The notes beneath the pieces are model-generated. The model was given only the letters and a program-made list of their open reading frames with translations, searched no databases and was not told the origin of the DNA. This document shows positions 17,215 to 26,675 of a stretch of 64,000 bases of DNA, one piece after another (position 1 is the first letter of the stretch; the number at the start of each line of letters is the position of its first letter). This stretch comes from Pseudomonas wenzhouensis. GTDB taxonomy: Bacteria > Pseudomonadota > Gammaproteobacteria > Pseudomonadales > Pseudomonadaceae. The stretch is from NCBI RefSeq assembly GCF_021029445.1, contig NZ_CP072610.1, positions 1,240,001 through 1,304,000 of the forward strand. The letters are read 5' to 3'. Position numbers and translations under genes: made by a program.

Positions 17215-17281
17215 AAGTCGCTGATCACAGCGTCTGATCAGTGCGCCTGTATGCGCACCATCAGTCGACCTGCCGCTGTGT

Positions 17282-17290
17282 TTATCCACA
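17282..17290 (+). promoter_or_regulatory. Third DnaA box
   Basis: A perfect TTATCCACA lies 80 bp upstream of the YqhA-family start codon, in the same orientation as the first box at 16772. Confidence 0.5.
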
Positions 17291-17369
17291 GTGCGCGGAG
17301 CGTCTTCTGTGCCCGCTGGACGATGGGTATACTCGCCGCGTTTTTCTCCTCCCTCTCAGTGAGTTCTCC

Positions 17370-17861
17370 ATGGAACGCTTTGTTGAAAACGCCATGTACG
17401 CGTCGCGCTGGTTGCTGGCGCCCATTTACTTCGGCCTTTCTCTTGCTGTGCTGGCCCTGTCGGTCAAGTTCTTTCAGGAGCTGTATCACATCCTGCCGCA
17501 GATCTTTTCCCTCACCGAAGCCGACGTGATTCTCAAGCTCCTGTCGCTGATCGACATGGCGCTGGTCGGCGGCCTGCTGGTGATGGTGATGCTGTCCGGC
17601 TACGAGAATTTCGTGTCGCGCCTGGATATTCATGAAGGCACCGAGAAGCTCAGCTGGCTCGGCAAGATGGACTCCAGTTCGCTAAAGATGAAGGTAGCAG
17701 CCTCCATCGTGGCGATTTCCTCCATCCACCTGCTCAAGGTGTTCATGGATGCGAAGAACTACGATCTGGAGTACCTCAAGTGGTACGTGATCATCCACCT
17801 GACTTTCGTGGGCTCGGCCTTCGCCATGGGCTATCTGGACAAGGTCACCAAGCACGACTGA
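17370..17861 (+). CDS. YqhA family (UPF0114) inner-membrane protein
   Basis: The 163-residue protein has about four hydrophobic segments (near 15-35, 55-78, 105-125 and 133-155). Its family signature [20 protein letters not shown] at the N-terminus is typical of UPF0114/YqhA. The function of the family is not established. An in-frame extension upstream is disregarded because the family begins exactly at the ATG at 17370. A strong terminator follows the gene. Confidence 0.9.
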   Translation: MERFVENAMYASRWLLAPIYFGLSLAVLALSVKFFQELYHILPQIFSLTEADVILKLLSLIDMALVGGLLVMVMLSGYENFVSRLDIHEGTEKLSWLGKMDSSSLKMKVAASIVAISSIHLLKVFMDAKNYDLEYLKWYVIIHLTFVGSAFAMGYLDKVTKHD

Positions 17862-17883
17862 CGAAGCGGCAGGCGTTGCACAG

Positions 17884-17912
17884 CCGCCCGTCTGAAGCAG
17901 ACGGGCGGTTTG
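17884..17912 (+). terminator. Rho-independent terminator after YqhA gene
   Basis: A 10-bp perfect GC-rich stem (CCGCCCGTCT with its complement, 5-base loop) begins 23 bp after the stop and is followed by TTTG. Confidence 0.8.
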
Positions 17913-17935
17913 CGTTGTGGGCTTGAGTTTTTCTG

Positions 17936-17987
17936 TTGTTGTACAAGAGTCAATTTTGTATAAGTTCTTGTACAATTCGAGCAGGAG
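17936..17987 (+). promoter_or_regulatory. Promoter with TTGTACAA palindromes ahead of the photolyase operon
   Basis: A sigma-70-like promoter can be read as TTGTTG (17936-17941), 17 bp, then TATAAG (17959-17964). Two perfect 8-bp palindromes TTGTACAA (17939-17946, 17968-17975) and a variant TTGTATAA (17956-17963) overlap the -35, the -10 and the start region, as expected for a repressor array. A perfect AGGAGG Shine-Dalgarno lies at 17982-17987. TGTACA-type sites recall those of B12-dependent CarH/LitR light-responsive MerR regulators; this link is an inference from the downstream photolyase gene. Confidence 0.6.
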
Positions 17988-17996
17988 GCAAGCCTT

Positions 17997-18299
17997 ATGA
18001 ATCTGCATGATCTGTCAACGCACGCCCAGGCTGGGCGTATCGACGAACTCAATCTGATTTCCCTTGAAGGGGGTATCTACCTGCTCGAGGCACGGATGGC
18101 GGGGCGCGCCCATCCGATTCTCAATGAGCAGGGCAGCACGCTTAACCTGCGTTCTGTGGAGCATGCGCGTGACGTGCTGCAGGAGATGCCGACGTTGCCG
18201 TTCTTCCTGGTGCACAGCTCGGTGCATGACGAAATGTGCGGCATGCCATCGGCTGACAACAGCCTGCGTGTGCCCATCGCCTTTCGCTCCGGCTGGTGA
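17997..18299 (+). CDS. DUF6482 family protein
   Basis: This 100-residue soluble protein matches the Pseudomonas DUF6482 family in length and pattern (MNLHDLSTHAQAGRIDELNL at the start, LRVPIAFRSGW at the end). No activity is known. It is first in a four-gene operon in which every junction is a 4-bp stop/start overlap. That suggests a role tied to DNA repair or light response, but only by association. Confidence 0.8.
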   Translation: MNLHDLSTHAQAGRIDELNLISLEGGIYLLEARMAGRAHPILNEQGSTLNLRSVEHARDVLQEMPTLPFFLVHSSVHDEMCGMPSADNSLRVPIAFRSGW

Positions 18300-19696
18300 C
18301 TGCGCCTTCCACGATATCCACGACGGTGCAGGGCAGGGCTCTGGCCGTCGTGGAGGTCAAGACCAGTGGCGTGCATCCGGGGCGAGATGTCATCTGGGAG
18401 CTGGCGATCATCCAGGTTGAGAGCGACGGTAACGTCAGCGCACGTTTGCACTGGTTGTTCGAGCCCGATATCGCCCTGCCACCGCAGCTACTGCGCCTGA
18501 GTGGCCTGCATCCACTTGAACTGTGCGGCCAGCCGCGTATCGAGAGCCAGGCACAGGCGATCACCGAGGCCATTAGGGGGCGGGTATTGGTTGGCTACAA
18601 CCTGCGTTTTGCCCAGGCTTTTTTGCGTCGGGTACTGCCCGACTGGAAGACGCTGCGCCCGCCGCAACTCTGCATACTGCGCCTGGCCAGGGTGGCCCTG
18701 CCGGACTTGGCCAGTGCCGGCTTCGATGCGCTTTGCGCGCATTTCGCGATTAAGCGCTTCTTCCGTGATCGTGCCGTGCCTGACGCCGAGGCCGTGCTGA
18801 GTGTGCTCCGGCATTTGCTGCAGTGCGTTGCGCCGACTGCGCTGGCGAGCCAGCTACGCAGCGCGGCACGGCCTCCGTTACTGCCGGCAGAGCGTTTTGC
18901 GGCCTTACCGGAGCGTCCAGGCGTGTACTACTTTCTCGGCGATGGTGATGCGCAGCTGTACGTGGGCAAGAGCCGCAACCTGCGTCGTCGGGTGATGTCG
19001 CACTTCAATAACGACCACCGCGACCGCCGCAGCCTGCAGATGATCCAGCAGATCCGTGATGTGCGGGTCATCCCGACTGCCGGCGAGCTGGGCGCGTTGT
19101 TGCTCGAGTCGAACGAAATCAAGCGCCTGCAGCCCCTGTACAACCGCCGTCTGCGCAAGCAGCGCGAATTGCTGACCTGGGCGCTGCTGGGCGAGCCGGG
19201 CGCTCTGCAGCTCGATTTGCTGCAGCATCAGGCGCTGACGCCTGGGGTGCGCCATGCCGGGCTGTTTCGTTCGCGCCATCATGCCCGGCAATGGTTGCTG
19301 GAACAGGCCCGCGAGCGGCAGTTGTGCCTGCGTGTCCTCGGCCTGGAAGAGGGCGACGGTGCCTGTTTCGCCTACCAGCTTGGGCGCTGCGCGGGCGCCT
19401 GCTGTGGCGCAGAGTCGCGCCGGCGTCACGATGCGCGACTGCTGGCTGGTGCCGAGCGCCTGCAGACCCAGGCCTGGCCCTGGGCCGGGCCGGTTGCGCT
19501 GGTCGAGCGCGACGAGCGCCATGGGCTCTGCCAGTGGCATGTGCTCGATCAGTGGCGTCACCTCGGCACGGTCGATCGTCCCGAACTGGCGGCGCCGTTA
19601 CTGGCCGAGCGGCAGGGCGGCTTCAATCTCGATACGTATCACATCCTGCTCGGCCATCTGCGCCGTCACCCCACCATGGAGATCGTGCCGCTGTGA
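18296..19696 (+). CDS. Exonuclease-like / GIY-YIG (UvrC-like) fusion nuclease
   Basis: The N-terminal 180 residues have the DnaQ-type DEDD exonuclease fold. The C-terminal part is a UvrC/Cho-like GIY-YIG nuclease starting about residue 200 (PGVYYFLGDGDAQLYVGKS, then RNLRRRV and catalytic glutamate in LLESNEIK). In the exonuclease half, the usual D-x-E reads E20-V-K22, the second-motif aspartate is A106 (NLRFAQ), and the HxxxxD motif has D158 in place of histidine with D163 kept. The exonuclease is therefore probably inactive, while the GIY-YIG site is intact. The start is a GTG overlapping the DUF6482 stop by 4 bp. Cho-like enzymes make the 3' incision in nucleotide excision repair; a similar role fits the photolyase that follows. 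Confidence 0.85.
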   Translation: MTAPSTISTTVQGRALAVVEVKTSGVHPGRDVIWELAIIQVESDGNVSARLHWLFEPDIALPPQLLRLSGLHPLELCGQPRIESQAQAITEAIRGRVLVGYNLRFAQAFLRRVLPDWKTLRPPQLCILRLARVALPDLASAGFDALCAHFAIKRFFRDRAVPDAEAVLSVLRHLLQCVAPTALASQLRSAARPPLLPAERFAALPERPGVYYFLGDGDAQLYVGKSRNLRRRVMSHFNNDHRDRRSLQMIQQIRDVRVIPTAGELGALLLESNEIKRLQPLYNRRLRKQRELLTWALLGEPGALQLDLLQHQALTPGVRHAGLFRSRHHARQWLLEQARERQLCLRVLGLEEGDGACFAYQLGRCAGACCGAESRRRHDARLLAGAERLQTQAWPWAGPVALVERDERHGLCQWHVLDQWRHLGTVDRPELAAPLLAERQGGFNLDTYHILLGHLRRHPTMEIVPL

Positions 19697-21228
19697 GTGC
19701 ACGCCGTCTGATTCTGATCCTGGGGGATCAGCTCACCCCAGGCCTCGGAGGCCTGGCAGATATCGACCCGTTACGGGATCACGTACTGCTGGCCGAGGTG
19801 ATGGAAGAGGCCATACATGTGCCGCATCACCCGAAGAAGATCGCGTTGATCTTCAGCGCCATGCGCCACTTTGCCGAGGCGCTGCGTCAGCAGGGCATCA
19901 GGGTGCATTACGTGGCCCTGGATGACCCTGACAACAGCGGCTCCCTGCCGGGCGAACTGCTGCGCTGGACGCAGCGACTCAACCCGGCCGAGGTGCACCT
20001 GACCGAATGCGGCGACTGGCGCCTGGAGCAGGCGCTGCGTCATTGTGGCGTCCCGATTCACTGGCACCCGGACAGTCGCTTTCTCTGCAGCCGCGAGGCT
20101 TTCGCCGACTGGGCCAAGGGGCGCAAGCAGTTGCGCATGGAGTTCTTCTACCGTGAGATGCGCCGCGCCAGCGGTCTGCTGCTCAACCCCGATGGCACGC
20201 CCGAGGGTGGCGCGTGGAACTTCGATGCCGATAACCGCAAGGCATTGCCTAAAGGTGTACATCCGCCGGCACCCCTGCGCATTGAGCCGGATGCCATCAC
20301 GACCGAGGTGCTGGCGCTGGTGGCACGGCGATTTACCCATCACTACGGCCGTCTGGACGGTTTCGACTATCCGGTGACTGCCGAGCAGGCCGAGCGTCTC
20401 TGGCAGCATTTTCTCGCCCGTGGCCTGGCGGATTTTGGCGATTATCAGGACGCCATGGCCGATGACGAACCCTTCCTGTTTCACTCGCGCATCAGCGCCG
20501 CACTGAACATTGGCCTGCTCGACATGCGCCAGCTCTGTGCCGATGTCGAGGCGGCCTATCGCGCCGGTGACGTGCCGCTGAACGCTGCCGAAGGCTTCAT
20601 TCGCCAGTTGATCGGCTGGCGCGAGTATGTGCGCGGCATCTACTGGCTGCGCATGCCGGAGTACGCCGAGGGCAACCGCTTCGGCAATTCACGGGCGCTG
20701 CCGGCGTTCTACTGGACCGGCAAGACGCGTATGAACTGCATGCGTCAGGCCATCGGCCAGACGCTGGAGCATGCCTACGCGCACCATATCCAGCGGCTGA
20801 TGGTCACCGGCAACTTCGCCCTGCTCGCCGGCATTGGGCCCAAGGCCATCTGCGACTGGTACCTGGCCGTGTACATGGACGCCTTCGACTGGGTCGAGCT
20901 GCCCAATACCCTGGGTATGGTGATGCACGCCGATGGCGGCTACCTCGGCTCCAAGCCCTACTGCGCCAGCGGCCAGTACATCAAGCGCATGTCCAACCAT
21001 TGCCAGGGCTGCAGCTACAAGGTCAGCGAGAGCACGGGCGAGTCGGCTTGCCCGTTCAATTCGCTGTACTGGCACTTTCTCATGCGTCATCGCGAGCCGC
21101 TGGAGCGCAACCCGCGTATCGGCATGGTCTATCGCAATCTGGCGCGCATGCCCGAAGCCAAGCAGCAGGCACTGTGGGACTGGGGCGAGCGACTGCTGGC
21201 AAAACTCGATGCCGGAGAGATGCTGTGA
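19693..21228 (+). CDS. FeS-BCP type photolyase (prokaryotic 6-4 photolyase family)
   Basis: The 511-residue protein belongs to the iron-sulfur bacterial cryptochrome/photolyase group. Four cysteines, C349, C437, C440 and C453, match the 4Fe-4S ligands of Agrobacterium PhrB one for one with an offset of one residue. The N-terminal domain starts LILILGDQL, and the FAD-binding region includes [12 protein letters not shown]. PhrB repairs (6-4) photoproducts with light. The GTG at 19693 overlaps the nuclease stop by 4 bp; the open frame upstream is an out-of-frame extension into that gene. It is co-transcribed with the nuclease and the DUF2256 gene. Confidence 0.93.
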   Translation: MSARRLILILGDQLTPGLGGLADIDPLRDHVLLAEVMEEAIHVPHHPKKIALIFSAMRHFAEALRQQGIRVHYVALDDPDNSGSLPGELLRWTQRLNPAEVHLTECGDWRLEQALRHCGVPIHWHPDSRFLCSREAFADWAKGRKQLRMEFFYREMRRASGLLLNPDGTPEGGAWNFDADNRKALPKGVHPPAPLRIEPDAITTEVLALVARRFTHHYGRLDGFDYPVTAEQAERLWQHFLARGLADFGDYQDAMADDEPFLFHSRISAALNIGLLDMRQLCADVEAAYRAGDVPLNAAEGFIRQLIGWREYVRGIYWLRMPEYAEGNRFGNSRALPAFYWTGKTRMNCMRQAIGQTLEHAYAHHIQRLMVTGNFALLAGIGPKAICDWYLAVYMDAFDWVELPNTLGMVMHADGGYLGSKPYCASGQYIKRMSNHCQGCSYKVSESTGESACPFNSLYWHFLMRHREPLERNPRIGMVYRNLARMPEAKQQALWDWGERLLAKLDAGEML

Positions 21229-21353
21229 AAAAGAGCGAGCTGCCGGTGAAGACCTGCGCGGTGTGCGGCCTGCCGTTCACCTGGCGCAAGAAATGGGCGC
21301 GGTGCTGGGACGAGGTGCGCTACTGCTCCGAGCGTTGCCGGCGTTCGCGCTGA
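21225..21353 (+). CDS. DUF2256 small zinc-binding protein
   Basis: This is a 42-residue protein beginning with GTG that overlaps the photolyase stop by 4 bp. It has the DUF2256 pattern: [15 protein letters not shown], then CW and YCSERCRR, giving enough cysteines to bind zinc. DUF2256 genes are commonly found beside this photolyase group. Function is unknown; a link to cofactor handling or partner binding is possible. Confidence 0.85.
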   Translation: MKKSELPVKTCAVCGLPFTWRKKWARCWDEVRYCSERCRRSR

Positions 21354-21385
21354 GCGGGTGACCGGAGCTGGCGCCGGACACCCGC
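21354..21385. terminator. Probable terminator hairpin between convergent genes
   Basis: GCGGGTG (21354-21360) pairs with CACCCGC (21379-21385), with an inner CCGG/CCGG pair. It lies between the DUF2256 stop and the convergent chemoreceptor stop. No clear T-run, so moderate confidence. Confidence 0.45.
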
Positions 21386-21394
21386 TGCACAGGC

Positions 21395-23020
21395 TCAGAC
21401 CTGAAAGCGCGCGACCATGCCCTGCATGTTGGCGGCCAGGCCAGACAGCGCTCGGCTGGCAGTGCTGGTCTGTTCCGAACCGGCCGAGTTCTGCAACGAC
21501 AGGTCGCGAATATTGATCAGGTTGCGATCCACTTCGCGGGCGACATGGGCCTGCTGTTCGGTGGCACTGGCGATCACCAGGTTGCGGTCGCCGATCTCGG
21601 CAATCGACTGGATGATCTGATCCAGTGCTGATCCTGCACCTTCGGCGATATCCAGCGTCTGCTTGGCCAGGCCATTGCTCGACTCCATCGCACGCACGGC
21701 CTGTTCGGTATCGTGCTGCACGGTGCTGATCATGGTCTCGATCTCACGGGTCGACTGCCCGGTCTTGTGCGCCAGGGCGCGCACTTCATCGGCGACCACG
21801 GCGAAGCCGCGACCTGCTTCGCCAGCGCGTGCAGCCTCGATGGCGGCGTTGAGGGCCAGCAGGTTGGTTTGTTCGGCGATGCTGCGAATCACATCGAGTA
21901 CCTGGCTGATGCCCCGGATCTTGCCCGCCAGTTGGCCGAAGTTGTTCGAGGTGGCGTCGACGTTCTTGGCCAACTGGTTGATCGACGACAGCGTCTGGGT
22001 AATGCGCTCGCTACCCTGGCGGGCGATGCGCCCGGACTCGCTGGAGCTTTCCGAGGCGCTGGCGGCGTTGCGTGCCACTTCCTCCACTGCGCTGCTCATT
22101 TCGGTGACAGCGGTGGCAGCCTGGTCGACTTCCAGGCTTTGCCGGTGCAGGTTCTGCGCGCTGCTGTCGGTGACGGCGCTCAATTGCTCGGCCGCCGAGG
22201 CCAGTTGGTTGGAGGCATCTGCGATCTGTTCAATGGTGTCGCGAAGGTTGCCTTGCATGCTCTTGAGTGCCTGCAGCAGCTTGGCAGGTTCGTCGCTGCC
22301 ACGGGTGTCGATGCTCAGGGTCAGGTTGCCACTGGCTACCGAATCGGCCACCTGTACGGCCTCGGCCAGCGGCTTGACGATGCTGCGGGTCAGCAGCGTG
22401 GCGAGCATGACCGTCGCGATGGCGGCAAGCGCCATCACCAGCAGCGTGCCACGGGTGGCCTGAATGTAAACGCGCTCTGCGGCTGTGGCTGCCTCCGAGG
22501 CACCCTCGCGGTTGTGCGTGATCAACTCATTGAGTGACTTGATCATGGCGTCGGCCTGAGGGTTCAGGCTGCCATAGAGCAGTTCCAGTGCGGCAGGGCG
22601 GTTACCGGTCTCGAGGTGGTGGACGAGCTGGGAGCGGGTGCTCAGGTAGGTACTTTCGTAACGCTTGAAATCATCGTAATGGGCCTGCTCTTCGGCCGAG
22701 CTGATCATCCCTTCGTAGCGTTGCAGCATGCGTCCCAGGTCAGCCAGAAGGTGCTCTGCAAGCCGCGTGCTCTCCTGCAATTGCTGCGCATCTTCGCTGA
22801 GCAACATGCGCAGGGTCGCCGCGCGCAGACGCAAAATATCCTGTGTGACATCACCGAGGGTATTGAGGCTGGGAATCCAGTTGTTTTCGACCTCGCCGGA
22901 GCGGTCGTGCATGCTGTTCATCTGCATCAGGGCGAAGCCGCCGAGGGCGAAGACCAGCAAGGCGATCAAGCCAAACCCGATGGCGGCGCGTGGAGCTATG
23001 GAGATGGATCTGAAACTCAT
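21395..23020 (-). CDS. Methyl-accepting chemotaxis protein (4-helix-bundle sensor)
   Basis: The 541-residue receptor has a transmembrane helix at about 12-33, a helical periplasmic four-helix-bundle ligand domain to about residue 188, a second helix near 190-212, HAMP, and a long cytoplasmic signalling coiled coil. The hairpin tip contains [18 protein letters not shown] and [15 protein letters not shown], which binds CheA/CheW. No C-terminal pentapeptide for CheR/CheB tethering is seen. It lies 67 bp downstream of the HD-GYP gene on the same strand and is likely the last gene of that signalling operon. Confidence 0.93.
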   Translation of the reverse strand: MSFRSISIAPRAAIGFGLIALLVFALGGFALMQMNSMHDRSGEVENNWIPSLNTLGDVTQDILRLRAATLRMLLSEDAQQLQESTRLAEHLLADLGRMLQRYEGMISSAEEQAHYDDFKRYESTYLSTRSQLVHHLETGNRPAALELLYGSLNPQADAMIKSLNELITHNREGASEAATAAERVYIQATRGTLLVMALAAIATVMLATLLTRSIVKPLAEAVQVADSVASGNLTLSIDTRGSDEPAKLLQALKSMQGNLRDTIEQIADASNQLASAAEQLSAVTDSSAQNLHRQSLEVDQAATAVTEMSSAVEEVARNAASASESSSESGRIARQGSERITQTLSSINQLAKNVDATSNNFGQLAGKIRGISQVLDVIRSIAEQTNLLALNAAIEAARAGEAGRGFAVVADEVRALAHKTGQSTREIETMISTVQHDTEQAVRAMESSNGLAKQTLDIAEGAGSALDQIIQSIAEIGDRNLVIASATEQQAHVAREVDRNLINIRDLSLQNSAGSEQTSTASRALSGLAANMQGMVARFQV

Positions 23021-23087
23021 GATGGCAGTACTCGGAAATTGAGAAGGCGACTCACGGGCAGAGGATTCTTGTCGTTATCAAGGTCGA

Positions 23088-24158
23088 TCAGTCTCCTTGC
23101 ACGCAGTCGCTGAGACCGTGCTGGAGTGCTTCGATTTTCTCGTAGAGGCTTTCGGCCAGGGCGACCAGTTGCGGATCGAAATGCTTGCCGGCTTGTTCGC
23201 GGATGTAGGCCTGAGCCTTTTCGATGGGCCACGGCTCCTTGTAGGGGCGCGGCATGCGCAAAGCATCGTAAACGTCGCAAATGGCGACGATGCGGCCTGA
23301 CAGAGGGATCTGTTCCCCCTTCAGGCCATTGGGATAACCACTGCCGTCCCATTTCTCGTGGTGGCTCAGGGCAATTTCGGCTGCCAGGTCGGTGAGCGCA
23401 GAGGCGTGCTGGTCGGTGAGGATGGAGTGGCCGATTGCCGGATGCTGCTGCATCAGCTGACGCTCCTCCTCGTTCAGTGGGCCGGGCTTGAGCAGGATAT
23501 GGTCAGCGATGCCGATCTTGCCGACATCGTGCATCGGTGCAGCCTGGCGCATCAGTTCGACCCACTCCGGGCTCATGCCGTGAGCCTCGGCAATCAGCGC
23601 GGCGGACTCGCCGATACGGACGATGTGGTTACCGGTCTCGCTGTCTCTGTAGGCCGATGCCCGGCACAGGGTACGCACCAGCGCACCATAGCTCTGGTTC
23701 AGCTGGGCTGTGCGTTCGCGTACGCGCTGCTCCAGGGCCATGTTGGTTTCCTGCAGGGCCTGGCTGGCCTGGCTCAGCTGCAGATTGCTGCGCACCCGCA
23801 GGATTGCCTCGGGCAGATCGACCGGTTTGCTCAGGTAGTCGTTTGCCCCCAGCTCCAGGCCGGTACGGCGGCTGACGCTATCGTTCAGCGCGGTGATGAT
23901 GATGATCGGGTTGCTGCTGCGATCACGCTCAGACAGGGCGCGGAGGATGTCGAAGCCATTCGGCGCCGGCATGTCCAAATCCAGCAGCAGCAGGTTCCAG
24001 GGGTTGTGCTGCAGCCAGTCCAGCGCGGCGGCCGAGTCGGAGAAGCTGACGGTGTTGCGCATGCCAAAGGCCTTGAGGCTGGATTCCAGCAGGCGGCTGT
24101 TGGCCACCACGTCATCTACGATGACGACGCGTGACTGGCTGAAGTCTTTAGACAGCAT
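23088..24158 (-). CDS. Response regulator with HD-GYP phosphodiesterase output
   Basis: The 356-residue protein has a receiver at about 10-125 (VDD at 14-16, phospho-acceptor D60 in LLLLDLDMP, SKPVD), a short coiled coil, then an HD-GYP domain (HDVGKIGIADHIL and HHEKWDGSGYPNGL). HD-GYP domains hydrolyse cyclic di-GMP, so this regulator probably lowers c-di-GMP when phosphorylated. Its start overlaps the end of the kinase gene by 11 bp, identifying the kinase as its partner. GGGAGA precedes the ATG. Confidence 0.93.
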   Translation of the reverse strand: MLSKDFSQSRVVIVDDVVANSRLLESSLKAFGMRNTVSFSDSAAALDWLQHNPWNLLLLDLDMPAPNGFDILRALSERDRSSNPIIIITALNDSVSRRTGLELGANDYLSKPVDLPEAILRVRSNLQLSQASQALQETNMALEQRVRERTAQLNQSYGALVRTLCRASAYRDSETGNHIVRIGESAALIAEAHGMSPEWVELMRQAAPMHDVGKIGIADHILLKPGPLNEEERQLMQQHPAIGHSILTDQHASALTDLAAEIALSHHEKWDGSGYPNGLKGEQIPLSGRIVAICDVYDALRMPRPYKEPWPIEKAQAYIREQAGKHFDPQLVALAESLYEKIEALQHGLSDCVQGD

Positions 24159-26637
24159 GGTGTTTCTCCCAACCGGTCAGGTCTGTGACCAGTTGACGAA
24201 GTTCATTGGGGTCGATGGGCACACCCAGCAGGGCACTCCCGCCCAGGCCTACCAGTTCCTCGAGTTGATCCTCGCGACTGAGCAGTACCACCGGCAGGTC
24301 TGCCAATGCTCGATTCTGACGCAGGGTGCGGAGCAAATCGCGGCCGCCGAGACCGTGCAGTTCGACGCTGAGCAGCAGCAGGTCGGGCCGTTTTTTCAGC
24401 ACGGCCGCCAACACCTGGTTGCCATCATCGAACTGCAGCAGTTCGATACCTGCCAGGGCTTGGCCGACGACTGCACGATTCACGCTGTCGAGGTCGGCGT
24501 GATACACGCAGGCTGAATGCTGTGCCTGTATTGCGGACGCGGGCCGTTCGGGTTCGGTGTAGCGGGGCAGGTCGATCCAGAACTGACTGCCTGCATTGGG
24601 CTGGCTGCGCAGCCCCATTTCGCCATTCATCAAGGCTGCATATTCCTTGCACAGCGACAGGCCAATGCCGGTGCCCTGGATGGCGCCATTTTCCTGGCCG
24701 AGGCGCTGGAAGGGGTCGAAGACAAGAGGCTGCAGCTCACTGGCGATACCAATGCCGGTGTCGCTGACCATCAGGCGCACGCGTTCGCCCTGCGCCTCGC
24801 AACTGAGGCGCACGCTGCCTGCAGGGGTATATTTGATGGCGTTGGACAGCAGGTTGAGCAGCACCTGGCGCAGGCGGCGCTGATCGGCCAGTACCGGCAG
24901 CGCGTGTGCGGGTAGCGAAACCTCCAGAGTCAGACCCTGGGCTTCGATTTCCGGTGCGACCAGGTCGGCGCACTCTTGCAGCAGGGCAACGGCGTCGACC
25001 CTGGCCATTTCCAGGCGCGGCAGGTCACTCTGCAGACTCGACCAGTCCAGAATGTCTCCCACCAACTGATTGAGATGGCGGCTGGCGAGCAGAATCTCTT
25101 CCAGATAGTCGGGGTCGTGTTGGTCTTGCGCGCGTTGCTGCATACGCATCAACTGGGCGAAGCCCTGGATGGCGTTGAGCGGCGTGCGCAGCTCATGGCT
25201 CATGCTGGAAATGAACTGGCTCTTGGCACGGCTGGCTTCCTGGGCTTCCTGGCTGGCGCGCTGCAACTGCGTGGCGCTGTGCTCCAGGCGCTGGCCCATG
25301 GACTCGACGTTATCGATGATGGCCTCCAGCTCATCGATGGTGGTGGCCGGGCGCCGGGGCTGCCAGTTGCCCTCGCCAATCTCGCGGAGCATGGCGACGA
25401 TGCCGCCGATAGGCTTGCGCAACCGCTCGGTCAACTCACGGGCGCGGCCCCACATGAAGGCGAAGAACACCAGGTAGAACACGATCAGGCCGCCGATCAG
25501 CAGGTAGCCGATATTGCGGTAGTGGCTGGCCAGTTGGTTGGTCTGGCTGAACACCATCGCTTCATCGACCACGGTAAGCAGGTGCCACTCCGTAGCCGGG
25601 ATCGTCGCCCAGGCGATCAGGTGCTGTCGGCCATTGAGCGGCATGGACAGTACGCCGCTGCGGCGATTCTCGATGGCCTGGGCGAGGCCGCTGGTGTCAA
25701 TGCGTTTGCGCAGGTTGAAGTCTTCGGGCTTGAACAGCTCCGAACTGATGGCTTCGTCGTAGGAGTGCTCGGTCAGTTCATCCAGTCCGAAATCATCCTC
25801 GCCGGCCGGTGGCAGCGCCATGATGTTCATGTCCTTGCTGATGATCATGGCATAGCCGTCCCAGGGCACCTCGAGGCGCTCGATATGTTCGAGCAGTTTG
25901 CCAACGGTGATGTCCAGACCCGCGACGCCTTCGAGGAAGTCGCCGTGCATCACCGGTGCCACGGCCGACAGCATCCAGCCCTGACCGGCGGGGTCGAGGT
26001 AGACGTCGGTCCAGGCGACCTTGCGCTGCGGGTTGTGCCTGGTGTCGGCCAGGTAATAGAAGTTGTAGTCCGGTATCACCATGTCATGGGGATACTGCGC
26101 GGGCGTATCGAACCAGGGGTAGATGTGGTTGTAGCTGTCCCAGCTGTTGAAATAGATGCTGGTCACCAGCGGGTTCTGCTGCACGGTTTCGCGCATCAGC
26201 GGATCGAGACGGGTCAGGCGCGCCACCTTGTACAGATCCTGTTTGTCCAGTGGCGTGGCATTGGAGTAGAAGGACGCCGCGCCACCTTCATCGCTCGGGC
26301 TGTAGCGCACGCCGCTGGCTGTCGTCGCCAGGGTTGCCGGGGCGATGGGCTGACGGTCGTTGAGGGTCTGCTGGTTAAGGGCTGCGTAGGTGCTGGTAAG
26401 GCGAGCGATATGACCGAGTTCGCTCTCGATCAGATGCGCCTCCTGGCTCGCTGCGGCCTGCAGGTCATTGAGGACGGTCTCACGCAGGTGTGATATCTGC
26501 GCGTCACGGATGGACACATTGGTGAACAGGTAGACGCTGATCAGGACAGCCTCGACCAGGATCAGCGGAATCAATGCAGTTTGTACGAATGCGCGCCATA
26601 TCCATGTCCGAAGACTGACTCGAGAGCCGTTTTGCAT
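24148..26637 (-). CDS. Sensor histidine kinase with degenerate receiver
   Basis: This inner-membrane kinase (829 residues) has two transmembrane helices flanking a periplasmic double-Cache sensor (about 35-360), HAMP, HisKA with H481 (SSMSHELRTPLN) and an HATPase with NLLSNAIKYT and GTGIGLSL. The C-terminal domain has the size of a receiver, but the phospho-acceptor position reads S (LLLLSVELHG), the acidic pair is disturbed (YHADLD), and the usual KP lysine is valine (GVPID). It is thus a pseudo-receiver. The ATG at 26637 has GGAG upstream; the longer frame does not. It is operonic with the HD-GYP regulator and is a paralogue of the kinase at 7528, without the PAS domain. Confidence 0.9.
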   Translation of the reverse strand: MQNGSRVSLRTWIWRAFVQTALIPLILVEAVLISVYLFTNVSIRDAQISHLRETVLNDLQAAASQEAHLIESELGHIARLTSTYAALNQQTLNDRQPIAPATLATTASGVRYSPSDEGGAASFYSNATPLDKQDLYKVARLTRLDPLMRETVQQNPLVTSIYFNSWDSYNHIYPWFDTPAQYPHDMVIPDYNFYYLADTRHNPQRKVAWTDVYLDPAGQGWMLSAVAPVMHGDFLEGVAGLDITVGKLLEHIERLEVPWDGYAMIISKDMNIMALPPAGEDDFGLDELTEHSYDEAISSELFKPEDFNLRKRIDTSGLAQAIENRRSGVLSMPLNGRQHLIAWATIPATEWHLLTVVDEAMVFSQTNQLASHYRNIGYLLIGGLIVFYLVFFAFMWGRARELTERLRKPIGGIVAMLREIGEGNWQPRRPATTIDELEAIIDNVESMGQRLEHSATQLQRASQEAQEASRAKSQFISSMSHELRTPLNAIQGFAQLMRMQQRAQDQHDPDYLEEILLASRHLNQLVGDILDWSSLQSDLPRLEMARVDAVALLQECADLVAPEIEAQGLTLEVSLPAHALPVLADQRRLRQVLLNLLSNAIKYTPAGSVRLSCEAQGERVRLMVSDTGIGIASELQPLVFDPFQRLGQENGAIQGTGIGLSLCKEYAALMNGEMGLRSQPNAGSQFWIDLPRYTEPERPASAIQAQHSACVYHADLDSVNRAVVGQALAGIELLQFDDGNQVLAAVLKKRPDLLLLSVELHGLGGRDLLRTLRQNRALADLPVVLLSREDQLEELVGLGGSALLGVPIDPNELRQLVTDLTGWEKHHAV

Positions 26638-26675
26638 GACGCACGCTCCTGCGTGATGTAAGTGCGAACAGTGTA

